Positions 35,748 through 46,260 of a stretch of 64,000 bases of DNA are shown in pieces. Made by a program: the position numbers and the translations under genes. Under the pieces are notes generated by a model that saw only the letters and a list, made by a program, of their open reading frames with translations, ran no database searches and was not told the DNA's origin. This stretch comes from Theristus sp. LFF4_11 (taxonomy: Eukaryota; Nematoda; Chromadorea; Monhysterida; Xyalidae), in assembly GCA_030248135.1 (NCBI GenBank), contig JASANC010002589.1:20920-84919 (forward strand). The letters run 5' to 3'. The stretch's first letter is position 1, and every line of letters begins with the position of its first letter.

Positions 35748-38700
35748 ATGCGACAACTGAATGGCGGTGTGAACGCAGCGGTTATCAATTACGCTACCGG
35801 CAAGCTTTTGTCAATTAGGTTACATTGTACTTGATTGTTTTGATGTGTTGGTATGAAGAACTAAATTTTCAGCCAACCACGTGCGTCTGCGTTGCCTGCT
35901 TTTGTTATGTGCGACAGTCACCGTGTTCTTCATGATCCTGCAATATGGAGGCGATGTTCCGGTTCTTGCCGAAATCATAAATGCGCTTCTTCCCAGCAGA
36001 AGTGGTGCTTATTTTCTGCATGATCCTTTCAATGAAACTACTTTAAAAATACGGAGTGACGATTTCGCACGCAACCAGCTTATCTACGACAGAGCAAATA
36101 ATGGAAATAAACTGACAGTGGCGCATGACTGGCTTGAAAAGCGAGTAGCGGCAATCAGAGCAAGTTGGTGCAGAAATTGTTTCCACTTGAGAGGTGACAC
36201 AGAACGTAAAGGCTGAATCAGTTCAGTGAGTGTCACTTTGACGCCAGGCACACTGACACTCAATAGTCATCTGCACGCCAACGAACGTGTCCTGTGTGCC
36301 GTATTGACCGTGCCGGACAGTCGCATCAAATTGGCTGCCATTAATGACACTTGGGGCGCCCGTTGTCATAGACTGCTGTTCCTGATTGGCGGCTCACCAT
36401 CGAAGCCGAACGCAACGCTGAACGAGACGCATCTGGAGAACTTGACTGCCGATGGGCGAGTGCAACTGTTGCGTCTGAACATGATTGTATAAGAAAGCAA
36501 CTGTTTCACACTAGAACCAATGCAAATTGTGCTTGTTGAACGTTGAACGAATTTCAACAGGATGGAGGCTACACAACGTGGAACAAAGTGCGCATGGCAA
36601 TCGAGTACATCGTTCAGCAGCACATCATCGACCACTACGACTGGCTGATGCGCACCGACGACGACACGTTTGTGATCATGGAGAACTTGTGGCGCTTCTT
36701 GCGTACTCGAAAAAAACAAGCAAACGAATACTATGGAGCTGAGTACAAGATGCATGGCGGTTATGTTGGCACTGGCGCAGGTCCTGCTGTTGTCTTAAAC
36801 CATTTCATCCGCTGTTGTGTTGTTTTTACAGATCCCACAAAAGTGCCTCACATTGTAGATTGTGAACTTCCTTTCTCTGTGCCTTTCTCCCTGCCTACAG
36901 TTGAACTCTAAATTTATAGGGAATCAGCTGAATGGTTGGGGATTGATTTTCACTGTTTTTACACATTTTCAAGCATCGGGATACACGTTATCATCATTAT
37001 TCAAGTTTTCTTCTGTTTCACTGTCATCTGCTCCATGATTGTCTTGTTTTAGCTGCTTAAACGGTTTAATGGGTCCACTGTTGTTTTCAATAACCGCTGG
37101 CAAGCGATGCCTGAAGCCTTGCAGAACTTTGTTATGCTGACCGGAACTGTTGATCTGCTCAACGGTAGACACATTGAACAGTTTAAGCGACTAAAACAAG
37201 GCAATCATGGAGTAGATGACAGTGAAACAGCAGACGATGTGATACCTATTTACAGAAGAAAACTTGAATGATGATGAGAATGTGCGTATCCCGATGTTTG
37301 AACATGTTAAAAAGAGTGACAATGTAAAATTTTGGATAAAAGTACCGTTGAGCCTTACAAAGTCATTGTTTTTAGCTGAAATTTTCAGACAAGTGATTTG
37401 CAAAGGACCATATAAGCAATGCAAATTTTAGCTTCAGTCGTTAACGTAGTCGCGAGATCGAAGCGTTTTAAAAATTGACGTTTTTTGATCACCCTGTACA
37501 TTTGCAGAAGTAACTTTAAAAACACTGGTATTGTGATAAAACGAAGGTTTAAAATACAGGGTGGGCCAAAAAAAGGTTCCATTTTCAAACTGCTGTCACT
37601 GGCTGGTGTTTTAATATTATGAGCTGAAATTTTCAGCACTGATAAAACATGCGTTGCCATTTTACTGACAAAATTTTTTTTTTCGATATATAATTCCTAG
37701 CGCTCACTGTGGCAGATTTTCTAAAAAGCTCGAAAAATCAACAAATTGACTGAAATGAGTGCAATAAAAAATTAGTATCAAGATTCGTGATTCGTGATTC
37801 AATTTTGAAACTGTTGCGAAGGTGACAAATTGGTCTTTTTGGATACCCGTGATAGTTCAAATCATGCGCTCAGAGTGGAAAGGTCTCACACTTGAATTGC
37901 ATTTGAGCACCTCGAGCGAAATTCTGATGTTTCACAACGGACTCGAGTCAGCAGCCATGCGACTGCGACAGAAAGAATTGTTCAGTTGATTTTTTGTTTT
38001 CTGTGTTGCTCTGTCTGTTAATTTGTTTCTTTTGAAAAGTTTTTCTGCGGTTTGAATAAAAACAGTGTTTCAGTTTCAGTTTTCTGCAGTTTCGTCATGG
38101 TTAAGTGGACAGCAGAACAACGGGTCTGGTGTGCTCTTGGTGGGTTGGTGGGAGATTGGTGGGAGCAATCTGAAAGTTTTTCTGCAGTGACTCGCCAGTT
38201 TCGCGTAAAATTCCATCCAGCCGCTGCCGGACGACAAACCTTGATGATGATTTGGATGTCTATGAGCTGTTAAATTCTTGGTTAAAAATCCGTTTTTTTG
38301 AAAATTTGGGAATTTTTAAATATTGTGCTGTAAAACTGAATCTACTTGACCAAACTAGATAAAAATTTTGTCAGAAAAATGGCATCACATGTTTTATCAA
38401 TGCTGAAAATTTCAGCTTATAATATTGAAATACCAGCCAGTGACAGCAGTTTGCAAATGGAACCTTTTTTTTGGCCCACTCTGTATTTAGGGCTAGTTAT
38501 CAGTACCCAAAATGTGCAACGACTAGCGTCAGTGTTGCGATCCCATAAGAAATGCGCTGCTTTGTCAACGCACAACGATGATCTCATGATTGGAAGATGC
38601 TTGAAATCGGTGAGTTCAAAACTTTTTGTCCCCGTTTAATCCTTTGAGAAAATAACTGAAAAAAGTCCTGTTAAATGAAATGTGCTAAAATTTGCTTCCA

Positions 38701-39101
38701 CGGTGTGGTACTGCAAATGGAGCTTAATTGTTGCAGACAAATATAGTTGTTGGCGACAGTCGTGATCTGAAAAGTAGACTACGATTCCTGCCTATTCCGC
38801 CTGATTCGGTTTATAAAACAAATAATCAACGTCCACGGTGGATAACGAGCTGGCTGAAATACAAACTAATTGACGTTGGTTTAGTGTAAATTATATGGTG
38901 TTCAATTGTCAAAATTGTTCACAGTTTAAAATACTTTTTTCTTTTTTAGATGATCATATTTGAAAATTTCAGGGCACTGAATGTTGTGCAGACAATTTTG
39001 TTGGATTTCACTATGTCACTCCAGCCGATATGCGCATGTTTGAGTTTCTAATTTACAATGTTCGTCCGTATGGAAGTCGCACCGATTGGCAATATCACTA
39101 A
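35748..39101 (+). CDS. core-1 beta-1,3-galactosyltransferase-like (C1GALT, GT31) (7 exons)
   Basis: Adds galactose to GalNAc-Ser/Thr to make core-1 O-glycans in the Golgi. Exons: 35748-35766, 35873-36163, 36227-36486, 36561-36780, 38491-38609, 38737-38874, 38973-39101; about 391 aa. Landmarks: membrane anchor LLLLCATVTVFFMILQ, ERVLCAVLTVP with WGARCHRLLFL, YTTWNKVRMAIEYI, the metal-binding LMRTDDDTFVIMENL, GTGAG joined across intron 4 to LVISTQNV, DDLMIGRCLK, VGDSRD with RFLP, and ECCADNFVGFHYVTP plus IYNVRPYG. These match C1GALT in order. The 19-nt first exon and the exon 2 donor are chosen by phase and are the weak points. AATAAA at 39195. Intron 4 (1.7 kb) is filled with transposon remnants, one of which borders the exon 5 acceptor. 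Confidence 0.9.
36969..37310. mobile_element. inverted pair of a transposon coding remnant in C1GALT intron 4
   Basis: A minus-strand frame at 36969-37172 (with KPFKQLKQDNHGADDSETEE) and a plus-strand segment at about 37169-37251 (KRLKQGNHGVDDSETADD) are homologous and face each other. They are probably two decayed C-termini of one transposase in inverted arrangement. Family not identified. Confidence 0.45.
37554..38488 (+). mobile_element. decayed mariner-like element with about 125-bp terminal inverted repeats
   Basis: Left end TACAGGGTGGGCCAAAAAAA; right end TTTTTTTTGGCCCACTCTGTA, flanked by TA on both sides. The arms match through TGAGCTGAAATTTTCAGCA. Inside, a frame at about 38097-38220 (MVKWTAEQRVWCALGG...VTRQFRVKFHP) resembles the helix-turn-helix N-terminus of a transposase. 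The right end lies 2 nt before the exon 5 acceptor of the C1GALT gene. Confidence 0.6.
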
Positions 39102-40102
39102 TTGACCTGTCGATTTTGTTCAAGATTTCTTTGGAAATTTGGGCAGAGCAAACATTTGAAGTTTTGAACCAATCGTTTGTACAACACGCAGAAAAATAAA
39201 GGCTGCATGCCATATAACGGACCTATGTATTTTAACAACCTTAATCCTAACCTAAGACAACCGTTTTCAAGAAAGAAGATGTCAGAAAAATTCCGTTTTG
39301 AACAAGTTTTTGGTGAGGCCGGAGCGTGTGCACGCGCGCTAGTGGATCATGAGCATGAGTCCGTGTGCGCGCGTGCTTTTTTCAAGGAAGTACCGTGATG
39401 TTCGACGATTCACACTGGGTTCTCGTGTGTTGCGTTCAGATTATTTTGGGTTCGCGGATCGATTAATAAAAATTGGTGTGCAGTGTATTTTTAACAACGA
39501 TTCCTTCCCGCCAATGAAATCCGATTCCGATTGGTGAAGTTTTGAGTTACGTTCGACCGGTAAAATGTTGCTATTTCTGTAAAGTTTATCGAATCGATGA
39601 ATTGACTATTTTGATTGACTGTTGAATTGATTGATGAATAATTGACTGTTTGTGATTCGGTAGCCGGATTCGGATTCAGATTATTCTGGTACTGTTCCGG
39701 CGATCCCAAAACGCGCTGCCCAACACAATTTTTCTACCGCTGAAGTTTCATGTCGAGTCGTTCGTTGTGTCCCCTGGTTCGCACGCAGATTCACCTGTTA
39801 TATACCTTCAGAATGTCATGTGCCTCGTTTTGTCGTGCAGCTTTTATGAGCCTTTAGTTTTCTGCATGCAAAGTTTTTCTTCTTTTCTACCATTTTTGTC
39901 TGATGTGTTGCCTGATTTTTTACATTTTTTGTGTCCTTTTCTGCACTGATAAAGACATCTACTGCTGAAACAAACAGCTGACCAAAATACTAATCAATTT
40001 GGGCTGTAGAATGCAAATGTTTGCACGCAGGTTACAATTTATGTCCACGCGAACCTGCGATTTATTGATACAAACACACAGGAGAATCTTTTTAAAAACT
40101 TA
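39102..40102. other. spacer between the C1GALT and GT92 genes
   Basis: Tail-to-tail interval. It contains AATAAA for the plus-strand gene at 39195 and the inverse (TTTATT, 40061-40066) for the minus-strand gene. Short degenerate TTGATTGA-like repeats occur near 39590-39650. No coding region recognised. Confidence 0.5.
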
Positions 40103-41910
40103 TCAACTGTGTTTAATAATAGAAAAAGTGTCAATAACAAGGTCGATTATTTGCGTTGCAATATTCTTGAATGGATTCGAAACAGGCACGTTGGCAGGTC
40201 CGATGACGTTCGACGTTTCTCGAATGTGCCACAGACGCATGCTCGCATGATCCACCACTTTCACGTGAAATCGTGGCTCGATGAATCTCTCGACAGTGTG
40301 CACGAGCTGGCGGTCGATCGTCTCAGGGCGTATGATCAGTTTGCTGCGTTGCGGCGCTGCGAACACGCGGCTCGTGCGCAGCTGAGCGCCGCCAAGCGTC
40401 CGCAGCAAGCGACGCACGCTGTCACGCGTTTGCGCGCCAATTGAAATGTTTGCAGTGAAGTTCGTCAGCGACGGCAGATCGTACGATGCAACGTGTTGGA
40501 AGAGCCACGCTCCAACGTTTGCGAACTCACGCTCACTTCGGCGTGCATTCCTCAGAAAATCAACCAGAAAATTCGGTTTGTTTAGAACGGCATTATTGTA
40601 GAGAATGTGCTCATCCCAATCGACCCTGACCACAAACGGGACAACGCCACTCAGACGCAGTTGACAGTCTTGGATCTGCAGATGTGAACTCGCGCGGAAG
40701 CCGACTTTCTTCGACATTGCAGCCGGAAGAATAGTGAAAAACCTGAAACAAGCACAGTTAAAAACCATTAAGCGTTACATTAATCGACCGGGTAAAAAGT
40801 GGAAGCGCGTTGTCAGTTGACCGACCCTGTTTTTCTGTAATATTCTAGCACGGCGTCGACGTCGCTGGTGGCAGAATGTCTGTTAACCCAAACATGTGAC
40901 ACTCCTGCGTATTTCCAAAATTCAGCAAACAACAACAGTCGCCACCAGGATGCATAGCCTCCGTGAACCTGTAAGCCAGTCATCATTTCCATATATGCCT
41001 AAAATTGCTTACAGTATGTTTTTAAACCTGTCATTTTTTTCAGGAGAATACAGATAAGAAACAACAGGATTGGGTTGGAAAGAAGTGGCCAGCAATTGAT
41101 TCTAACCAATCCCGGTTCCAGTACATTATTTTTTTTATTCAAAGTTTCACGAGCTCTGTAATCTACGAATTTTAAAATTTAACAGATTTGACGAAAAATA
41201 CTGTAACAACAACACAATGAACGTACCACTTTAACACAAGCATGCAGCGTGTTGTCTTCCGCAGGTGGATGCAACTTCACCGGCAGCACGGGTATATCGC
41301 AGCTGTTTGATGGCTTCCCACGATCAGTCATTATGTTCGACACGGTATTTGTATCATTTAGAGATTTCTGAAGAGGTTCACAAATATCGTTTCCAAAACA
41401 GATTCTGACTTTAGAGATTTGAATTGTCCTTGAATTGTTGACACTCGGAACTGGGCAGAAGAGAAACTGCGGCCAATGTGGAGTGTTCGCTTTTCCGAGT
41501 AGTCCCCGATCGGCATGGGCACCTTCCGTCAGTTCAAGCGTGCCGCGTTCTGGCGGCGTCATGCGATCACCGTTTTCATCCTTCAACACGCAAAACACCA
41601 AGTACTTGCTTGGTTGCATCTGGGCAAGATGAGGCCCATAGAGTAGCACCTTAACAAGCGCTGGCTTATGTCGGGTGTCGAAGTAAGCTGGACCAGCAGA
41701 GAATGTAAATGTATTATAGGAGCGGCATTGCGGCTCTGGTTCAGGTTTTGGCGACGTGAACAGCATCTCGAACCATTGATCGAAATGAGAATCATCAATG
41801 AAATATATGCCTACAGGTGACACCGCCACGGTCGCAATAATCAACGTACGAAATATGCGACACAATTTTGAACTGAATGTCAATTGCATGCCAAACAACT
41901 TCGTTTGCAT
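40103..41910 (-). CDS. GT92-family glycosyltransferase, type II membrane protein (3 exons)
   Basis: GT92 (formerly DUF23) enzymes include galactosyltransferases acting on fucose of N-glycan cores; the exact acceptor here is unknown. Exons: 41910-41227, 40968-40826, 40742-40103; about 488 aa. ATG 41910 is followed by an anchor (RTLIIATVAVSPVGIYFI, about residues 18-35). Landmarks: HACVKV joined to VHGGYASWWRLLLFAEFWK, VSHVWVNRHSATSDVDAVLEYY, QIQDCQLRLSG, and the metal-binding acidic motif VVRVDWDEHI, followed by a long C-terminal half with the FHVKVVDHASM region. All junctions close in phase (GTG|GTACGT to TTACAG; ACAGG|GTCGGT to TTTCAG). An upstream in-frame extension to 42186 exists but belongs to the shared module, so it was not used. 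AATAAA lies 37 nt after the stop. Confidence 0.88.
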
Positions 41911-42129
41911 AATTGCTTTCAGCAGCCGTTTGTTGTTTGGCTTCTCACAATCCAATTTTTGCGTTTTGGAAGAGTGGCTGCGGCAGGGATCAGCAATGCT
42001 TAGTTTGTAACTTAGAACTCTGTATGTATTGGTGGCCTCCTGATTATCAAATGCATGTACGAAACACATGCAAATTAAACAGCACAGCGAATCACTTGAA
42101 TGGCCGGCAATGGTTATTATTATTGTGGC

Positions 42130-42490
42130 TAATATGGCAAACCATGCGGATGCACGAGCGAGCGTCGCGAGCGGGCAGCGCATCACGCATTATATGGTCT
42201 GTTATTTATTGTTGTTGTTGTTGTTGGGATTTTTTGGCGATGTTTTTAGCCAGGGCTAACCCAAAGAAGCGTACAGAACGCCATTATGGACCTGTGCACG
42301 TTTTTAAAATTTACTCGCTGTTCTGCAGCAATTGGTTATGCTGCAAACTTGATACTGTGCACACAAAGAGATTTGACAAAATTGTCAACTGTGCCGAAGA
42401 AAAAAATCCGCCAGTCTTCTTTACATACGTTGTATACGCGAATTACCTATTCTGAAAAACTGGTTACTTATTCTTCTGTCTTTGGGTTAA
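42130..42490 (-). promoter_or_regulatory. shared upstream module, copy 2 (GT92 gene)
   Basis: Toward the gene (minus strand) it reads AGAATAGGTAATTCGCGTAT, GTGTGCACAGTATCAAG, ATATAATGCGTGATGCGCTG, GCGACGCTCGCTCGTGCATC and CGCATGG, about 220 nt before ATG 41910. It matches copies at 26936-27160 and 55310-55575 in order and orientation. Function inferred. Confidence 0.6.
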
Positions 42491-43370
42491 AATTGGGTTA
42501 ATTTTTTTGCCCCGACCTTTTTTGAGGTAAATGAAAGGGCATTTTTAAAATGCGCAGGGTTTTCACTTTCACTTTTAGTTTGTCTTTGGCCTTTCAATTT
42601 TGTCTGAAGTTGTTTCATAACCAAAAAGGTTTCTTGGGGTAATTCCATCCGGAAATTTCAGAAATTAAGTTAAATTTTTTGCCCTGACCCTGTATTTTGG
42701 TTAAAAATTGGGCGTTTTTAGAAGTTCGCAGGGTTTTCACCGGGTGTGTTCGCCCTTTCAATTTTTGTCAGAAGTTGTTTTATAACCGAACAATAATGTT
42801 TCCTGGGATACTTTCATCCGTATATTTTAACAATTTAATTACTTTTTTGCCGCGACCATTTTTGGGTCAAAAATTGTGCATTTGTAAAAGTTTGCAGTGT
42901 CTTGACTTGGTTACATGTATTCCCCCTTCCAGTTTTCACCTGCGACACTTTCGCAGTTGAAAAAAATGTTTCCTAGTATAATTTCATACTTAGGTTTGGA
43001 AAATTTAATTTATTTTTTGCCCCGACCCTTTTATGGGTTAAAAATTAGGCATTTTAAGAGTGTCTTGACCTGGTTGCATGTGTTCGCCGTGTCAGTTTTC
43101 ACCTGCAACACTTTCGCAGTTGAACAGAATGTTTCCTAGGATAATTTCATATTTAGATTTAAAAAAATTGGTTCATTTTTTGGGTATTGGGTAAAATGGA
43201 TTTTTAAAAAACCAATTATTTGAACCAAACAAAAAAATTTCCGGGGTAATTTGAAATCCGTAAATTCAAAAGATTTAATTATTTTGTTTTGGCCCGACCT
43301 TTTTAAAAGTAAAAATGGGCATTTTTGAAAGTTCGTAAATTTTGATTTGGTTTGGAATATTCGTCTATAA
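42490..43370. repeat. tandem array (about 170-180-bp unit) behind shared module, copy 2
   Basis: About five degenerate units carrying TTTTTTGCCCCGACC, AAAATTGGGC, TGTTCGCCCTTTCAATTTT, CACTTTCGCAGTTGAA and ATGTTTCCTAGGATAATTTC. Confidence 0.7.
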
Positions 43371-44600
43371 ATGTACAAAATTCATAATAGAAAGTTGGCA
43401 TGTTGAACAACCTTGATTGTCGATTAAAATGCAAAACGTTGAAAAAAACAAAAATAGAAAATGTAGCTTAATCCAAAAGGACTCGAAACCGGCACCTCGC
43501 GCTTTCACACACAGCGCGTTAACCCCAGACCTACCCCAACAGAACGGATACAACGCGCAACAATCCTAGACTGCCGAGTGCAGGAAAACCCGAGCGGCAA
43601 ATTTTACGACCATGACTTTTATTACGCTTTTTAATCATATTCCGCCTTTAAATGTCCAGAGAGCGCACTTTTCTCTAATATTGATTTTCAGTCATTTTCG
43701 TGTGTATCATTCGCTTTATTTTATGTTCCCAGCAACGTTAATACAGGCTGCATGTATCTGCGTGTGAAACAACCAGTGAGATGTGCAAGTGTAACCAGCA
43801 TGCTTTCAAACACTGGCAATATTAAGGGATTGATTTGTTATGTTGAATAATCAATCAAAACAGGAATTTCGTGGATAACAAATTATGAACAGCTGGTAAA
43901 GCTCAAACCAAGTTTTGTCCGTTTTCTGCACTATTCTCCTTTTGAATCTGCATTTGGATGATCTGGTCTGTGCTGCTCATGTGGCACATGGTCAAGTGCT
44001 GACGCGTGAATCTGTGGCATCAACAGTAGTTATGATGCGTGTGTCACACACATCACACGCGACGTGCAGTCAGTTTGTGATGTGTCTGTTGATCGAGAAT
44101 TTGCTTTTTTATAAATGTTTCTGTTTAATATGGCCTAACCACAACTTGATGTGCATTTTCAATAATAAAACAAGAAGATGTTCTGTTGATCGAAACACCC
44201 AAATTACGATCCAAAGTGCTCCATCAACAAGTCATCTTTGGTGTCTATCAAATGTCTTCCTCCGATCAATTATTATCAGAAGTTTTCCCTGTGTTATGGT
44301 TTTTACCTCCTAACTTGAGTTTGGCGTGTGTTGCAGACATACTTTTTGTGACCTTTTCAAAAATTTTGAAAACCTCGGTTTTCGTTTTGAAGATTTTTGG
44401 ATTGGTAACTCTTACCCAGATAAATCTGCATCCAAAACAATTATTTTAAAGAATGACACCAAATCTCAAAAAAACACACAGAACAATCCGTTTTTCTGCG
44501 TGGTGCTCACCTGTCAAATCAATCATTTTGACAACTACCCCTCTTGGTTCGCGAATTACACGTGCTACCAGTGTACCACCTGGGTAGCGAGAAGAGGCAG
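43371..44600. other. spacer with a tRNA-like relic
   Basis: On the minus strand near 43548-43478, GGGTTAACGCGCTGTGTGTG followed by GGTTTCGAGTCC resembles a tRNA anticodon arm and B box, but the acceptor arm does not pair, so I read it as a tRNA-derived repeat. A block near 43635-43675 repeats one at about 29810-29850 (CAGAGAGCGCACTTTT). Open frames at 43915-44712 show no family motif. Confidence 0.3.
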
Positions 44601-44739
44601 TCACACCTCTATTCATTCACAACGAGTGTACAGAGCAAATTGGAGAAAAAAAGCGAGCAGTGCGTTTAAACTTTTGACCGCCAATGTATGTTTGTGTGAC
44701 CTCACTGAGTAATGAAGCAGATAGCACGGTTGGTAAAAT

Positions 44740-45120
44740 ACAAAACATACTTGGCGGGTAACAATGATCTTGGCGAAGTAAGCAATGACGTTCCGATATC
44801 ACAACACTGTGGGCGGGCGAACTTCAGGCATCAACTATTTCATGTGTTATTGTGAGGCAGCCTGTGCGTCCATCGATTCAAACGGCTCCCCTGCCCCGCG
44901 GCGGGCACCGCGGTCCGCGTTGAGGCCGTCTTTGCCGACAGACAGCTGGCTGCACCGCATACGATGACCGAATTCCCCCGCGTCTCTGAACCACGAAGGT
45001 CGCATGGCCACCTCCACAATATGCGGATTTGAGCTGTTATTGTTTTGATGACTATTGCCAGTCATGCTGTCGGTTGGTTCAGTGTTTTGGGCGACAAACA
45101 CAAGTGAAGCTAAAAATTTA
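44740..45120 (-). CDS. possible exon(s) of an unidentified minus-strand gene
   Basis: 45120-44847 is GC-rich like the true exons here, follows an acceptor-like TAAATTTTTAG, and encodes an Asn/Ser-rich stem-like stretch then EVAMRPSWFRDAGEFGHRM. A second short stretch (VVISERHCLLRQDHCYPPS, about 44812-44756) follows a CCCACAG acceptor. The layout (stem, then a domain start) would suit another Golgi enzyme, but I cannot match a family and the exons cannot be joined securely. It may be a partial or broken gene. Confidence 0.22.
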
Positions 45121-45876
45121 CTAAAGATAAAACAAACTGAACCGGTTACCTAACGGGCCCGGCGTGCTTCACCTATGTCGCCCAAACGCCCAGTTTAACG
45201 AACAGTCGTCGAATCTATGTCGCCCAAGCGCCTCTGCAACCGAGGCGCGAGCGACAGCTACGTGGCACTTTCACACCAAACAAAACCCCAAAACGTTTTT
45301 ATGCGTTTGGTATTTTATTTTTATGGATGTGAGGTACAAAGATTACGTTAGATCACAGCGTATAAATGCACTAAGCAACATTATTCAAAGAATAGTTTAG
45401 CATTTGGAAAAGAGTAGTTGAGTTTGATTGATAAAACATACAGTTATTGAGGAACGTTGCAGAGCGCAACCAATCGTTGACTCTACATTATGATGTCACA
45501 AAGTGACGCCACCCTCTTCAACGTTGCTGGACAAATTCAGGCATGGTGACGTCACAATCCCTTTGCTCCTACACTTCAACACTGCCTATACTGTATCGTT
45601 GCTGGCCAGTTGCGGGGCGTACACTTGCGCTGCTGTGCGCTCAAACATGGATGAAAAAACTTCGTGAAAAGTTTTATCAGTTATGTTTTTCAATTTCTTG
45701 CAGTCGTTAAATTGCATGCGTCCAGTCTTGATGATTTCAAATTGCCGCATCAGCGTAAAACGTTTTCTTTATCTGTGCAGGCAAATGCGCGTTGCGACAC
45801 GTTCGACTTCATGTTTCTTTGCTAACTGACAGATTAGCGACAAATACATCAAAAAGACAATCAAATTGAAAAAATT

Positions 45877-46138
45877 ACCGCAAAGCCTTGCATATAAGTC
45901 TCCTCATATAAATTTGAAAATCAAAAATTTCTGAAAAAAGTGGAATTTTGTGTGACAGTCTTATAAGCGCGAGGAGGTCTTATAAAGCGAAGATTAGGAG
46001 GTCCGGGCCTAAAACGAGGTGGGATTTTGACCAAGTTAAAATTTTGAGTTTTTTGGTTTCCCGCCGTGTGACACTCCGCCCACTTTTGGGTGGGGTTCTT
46101 ATAAGTGGGAGGAACCTTATATGCAAGACTTTACGGAT
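45877..46138. mobile_element. MITE with CCGYAAAGYCTTGCATATAA ends (about 260 bp)
   Basis: Left end ACCGCAAAGCCTTGCATATA; right end TTATATGCAAGACTTTACGG. Imperfect terminal inverted repeats of about 25 bp; interior AT-rich with TTATAAGCG/TTATAAGTG motifs. Non-coding. Confidence 0.65.
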
Positions 46139-46260
46139 ATAATAAAGCATGTACAGATATGCAAAGCTACGCAAACCAATAAAAAACGATCAACATAAAA
46201 AATGCGACAGCGATTAAAAGATTTACAACGACAGAAAAAACCAGCTCGAAAAACAAAGCA

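Noticed and set aside
40109..40444. Plus-strand frame at the GT92 locus
   Set aside because: Antisense of GT92 exon 3; the minus strand carries the family motifs.
41911..42186. N-terminal extension of the GT92 gene to 42186
   Set aside because: It lies in the shared upstream module, and the membrane anchor follows ATG 41910, as expected for a type II protein.
43478..43548. Functional tRNA gene (minus strand)
   Set aside because: A B-box-like GGTTTCGAGTCC and an anticodon-like hairpin exist, but the acceptor stem does not pair and the B box carries an extra base; kept only as a tRNA-like relic.
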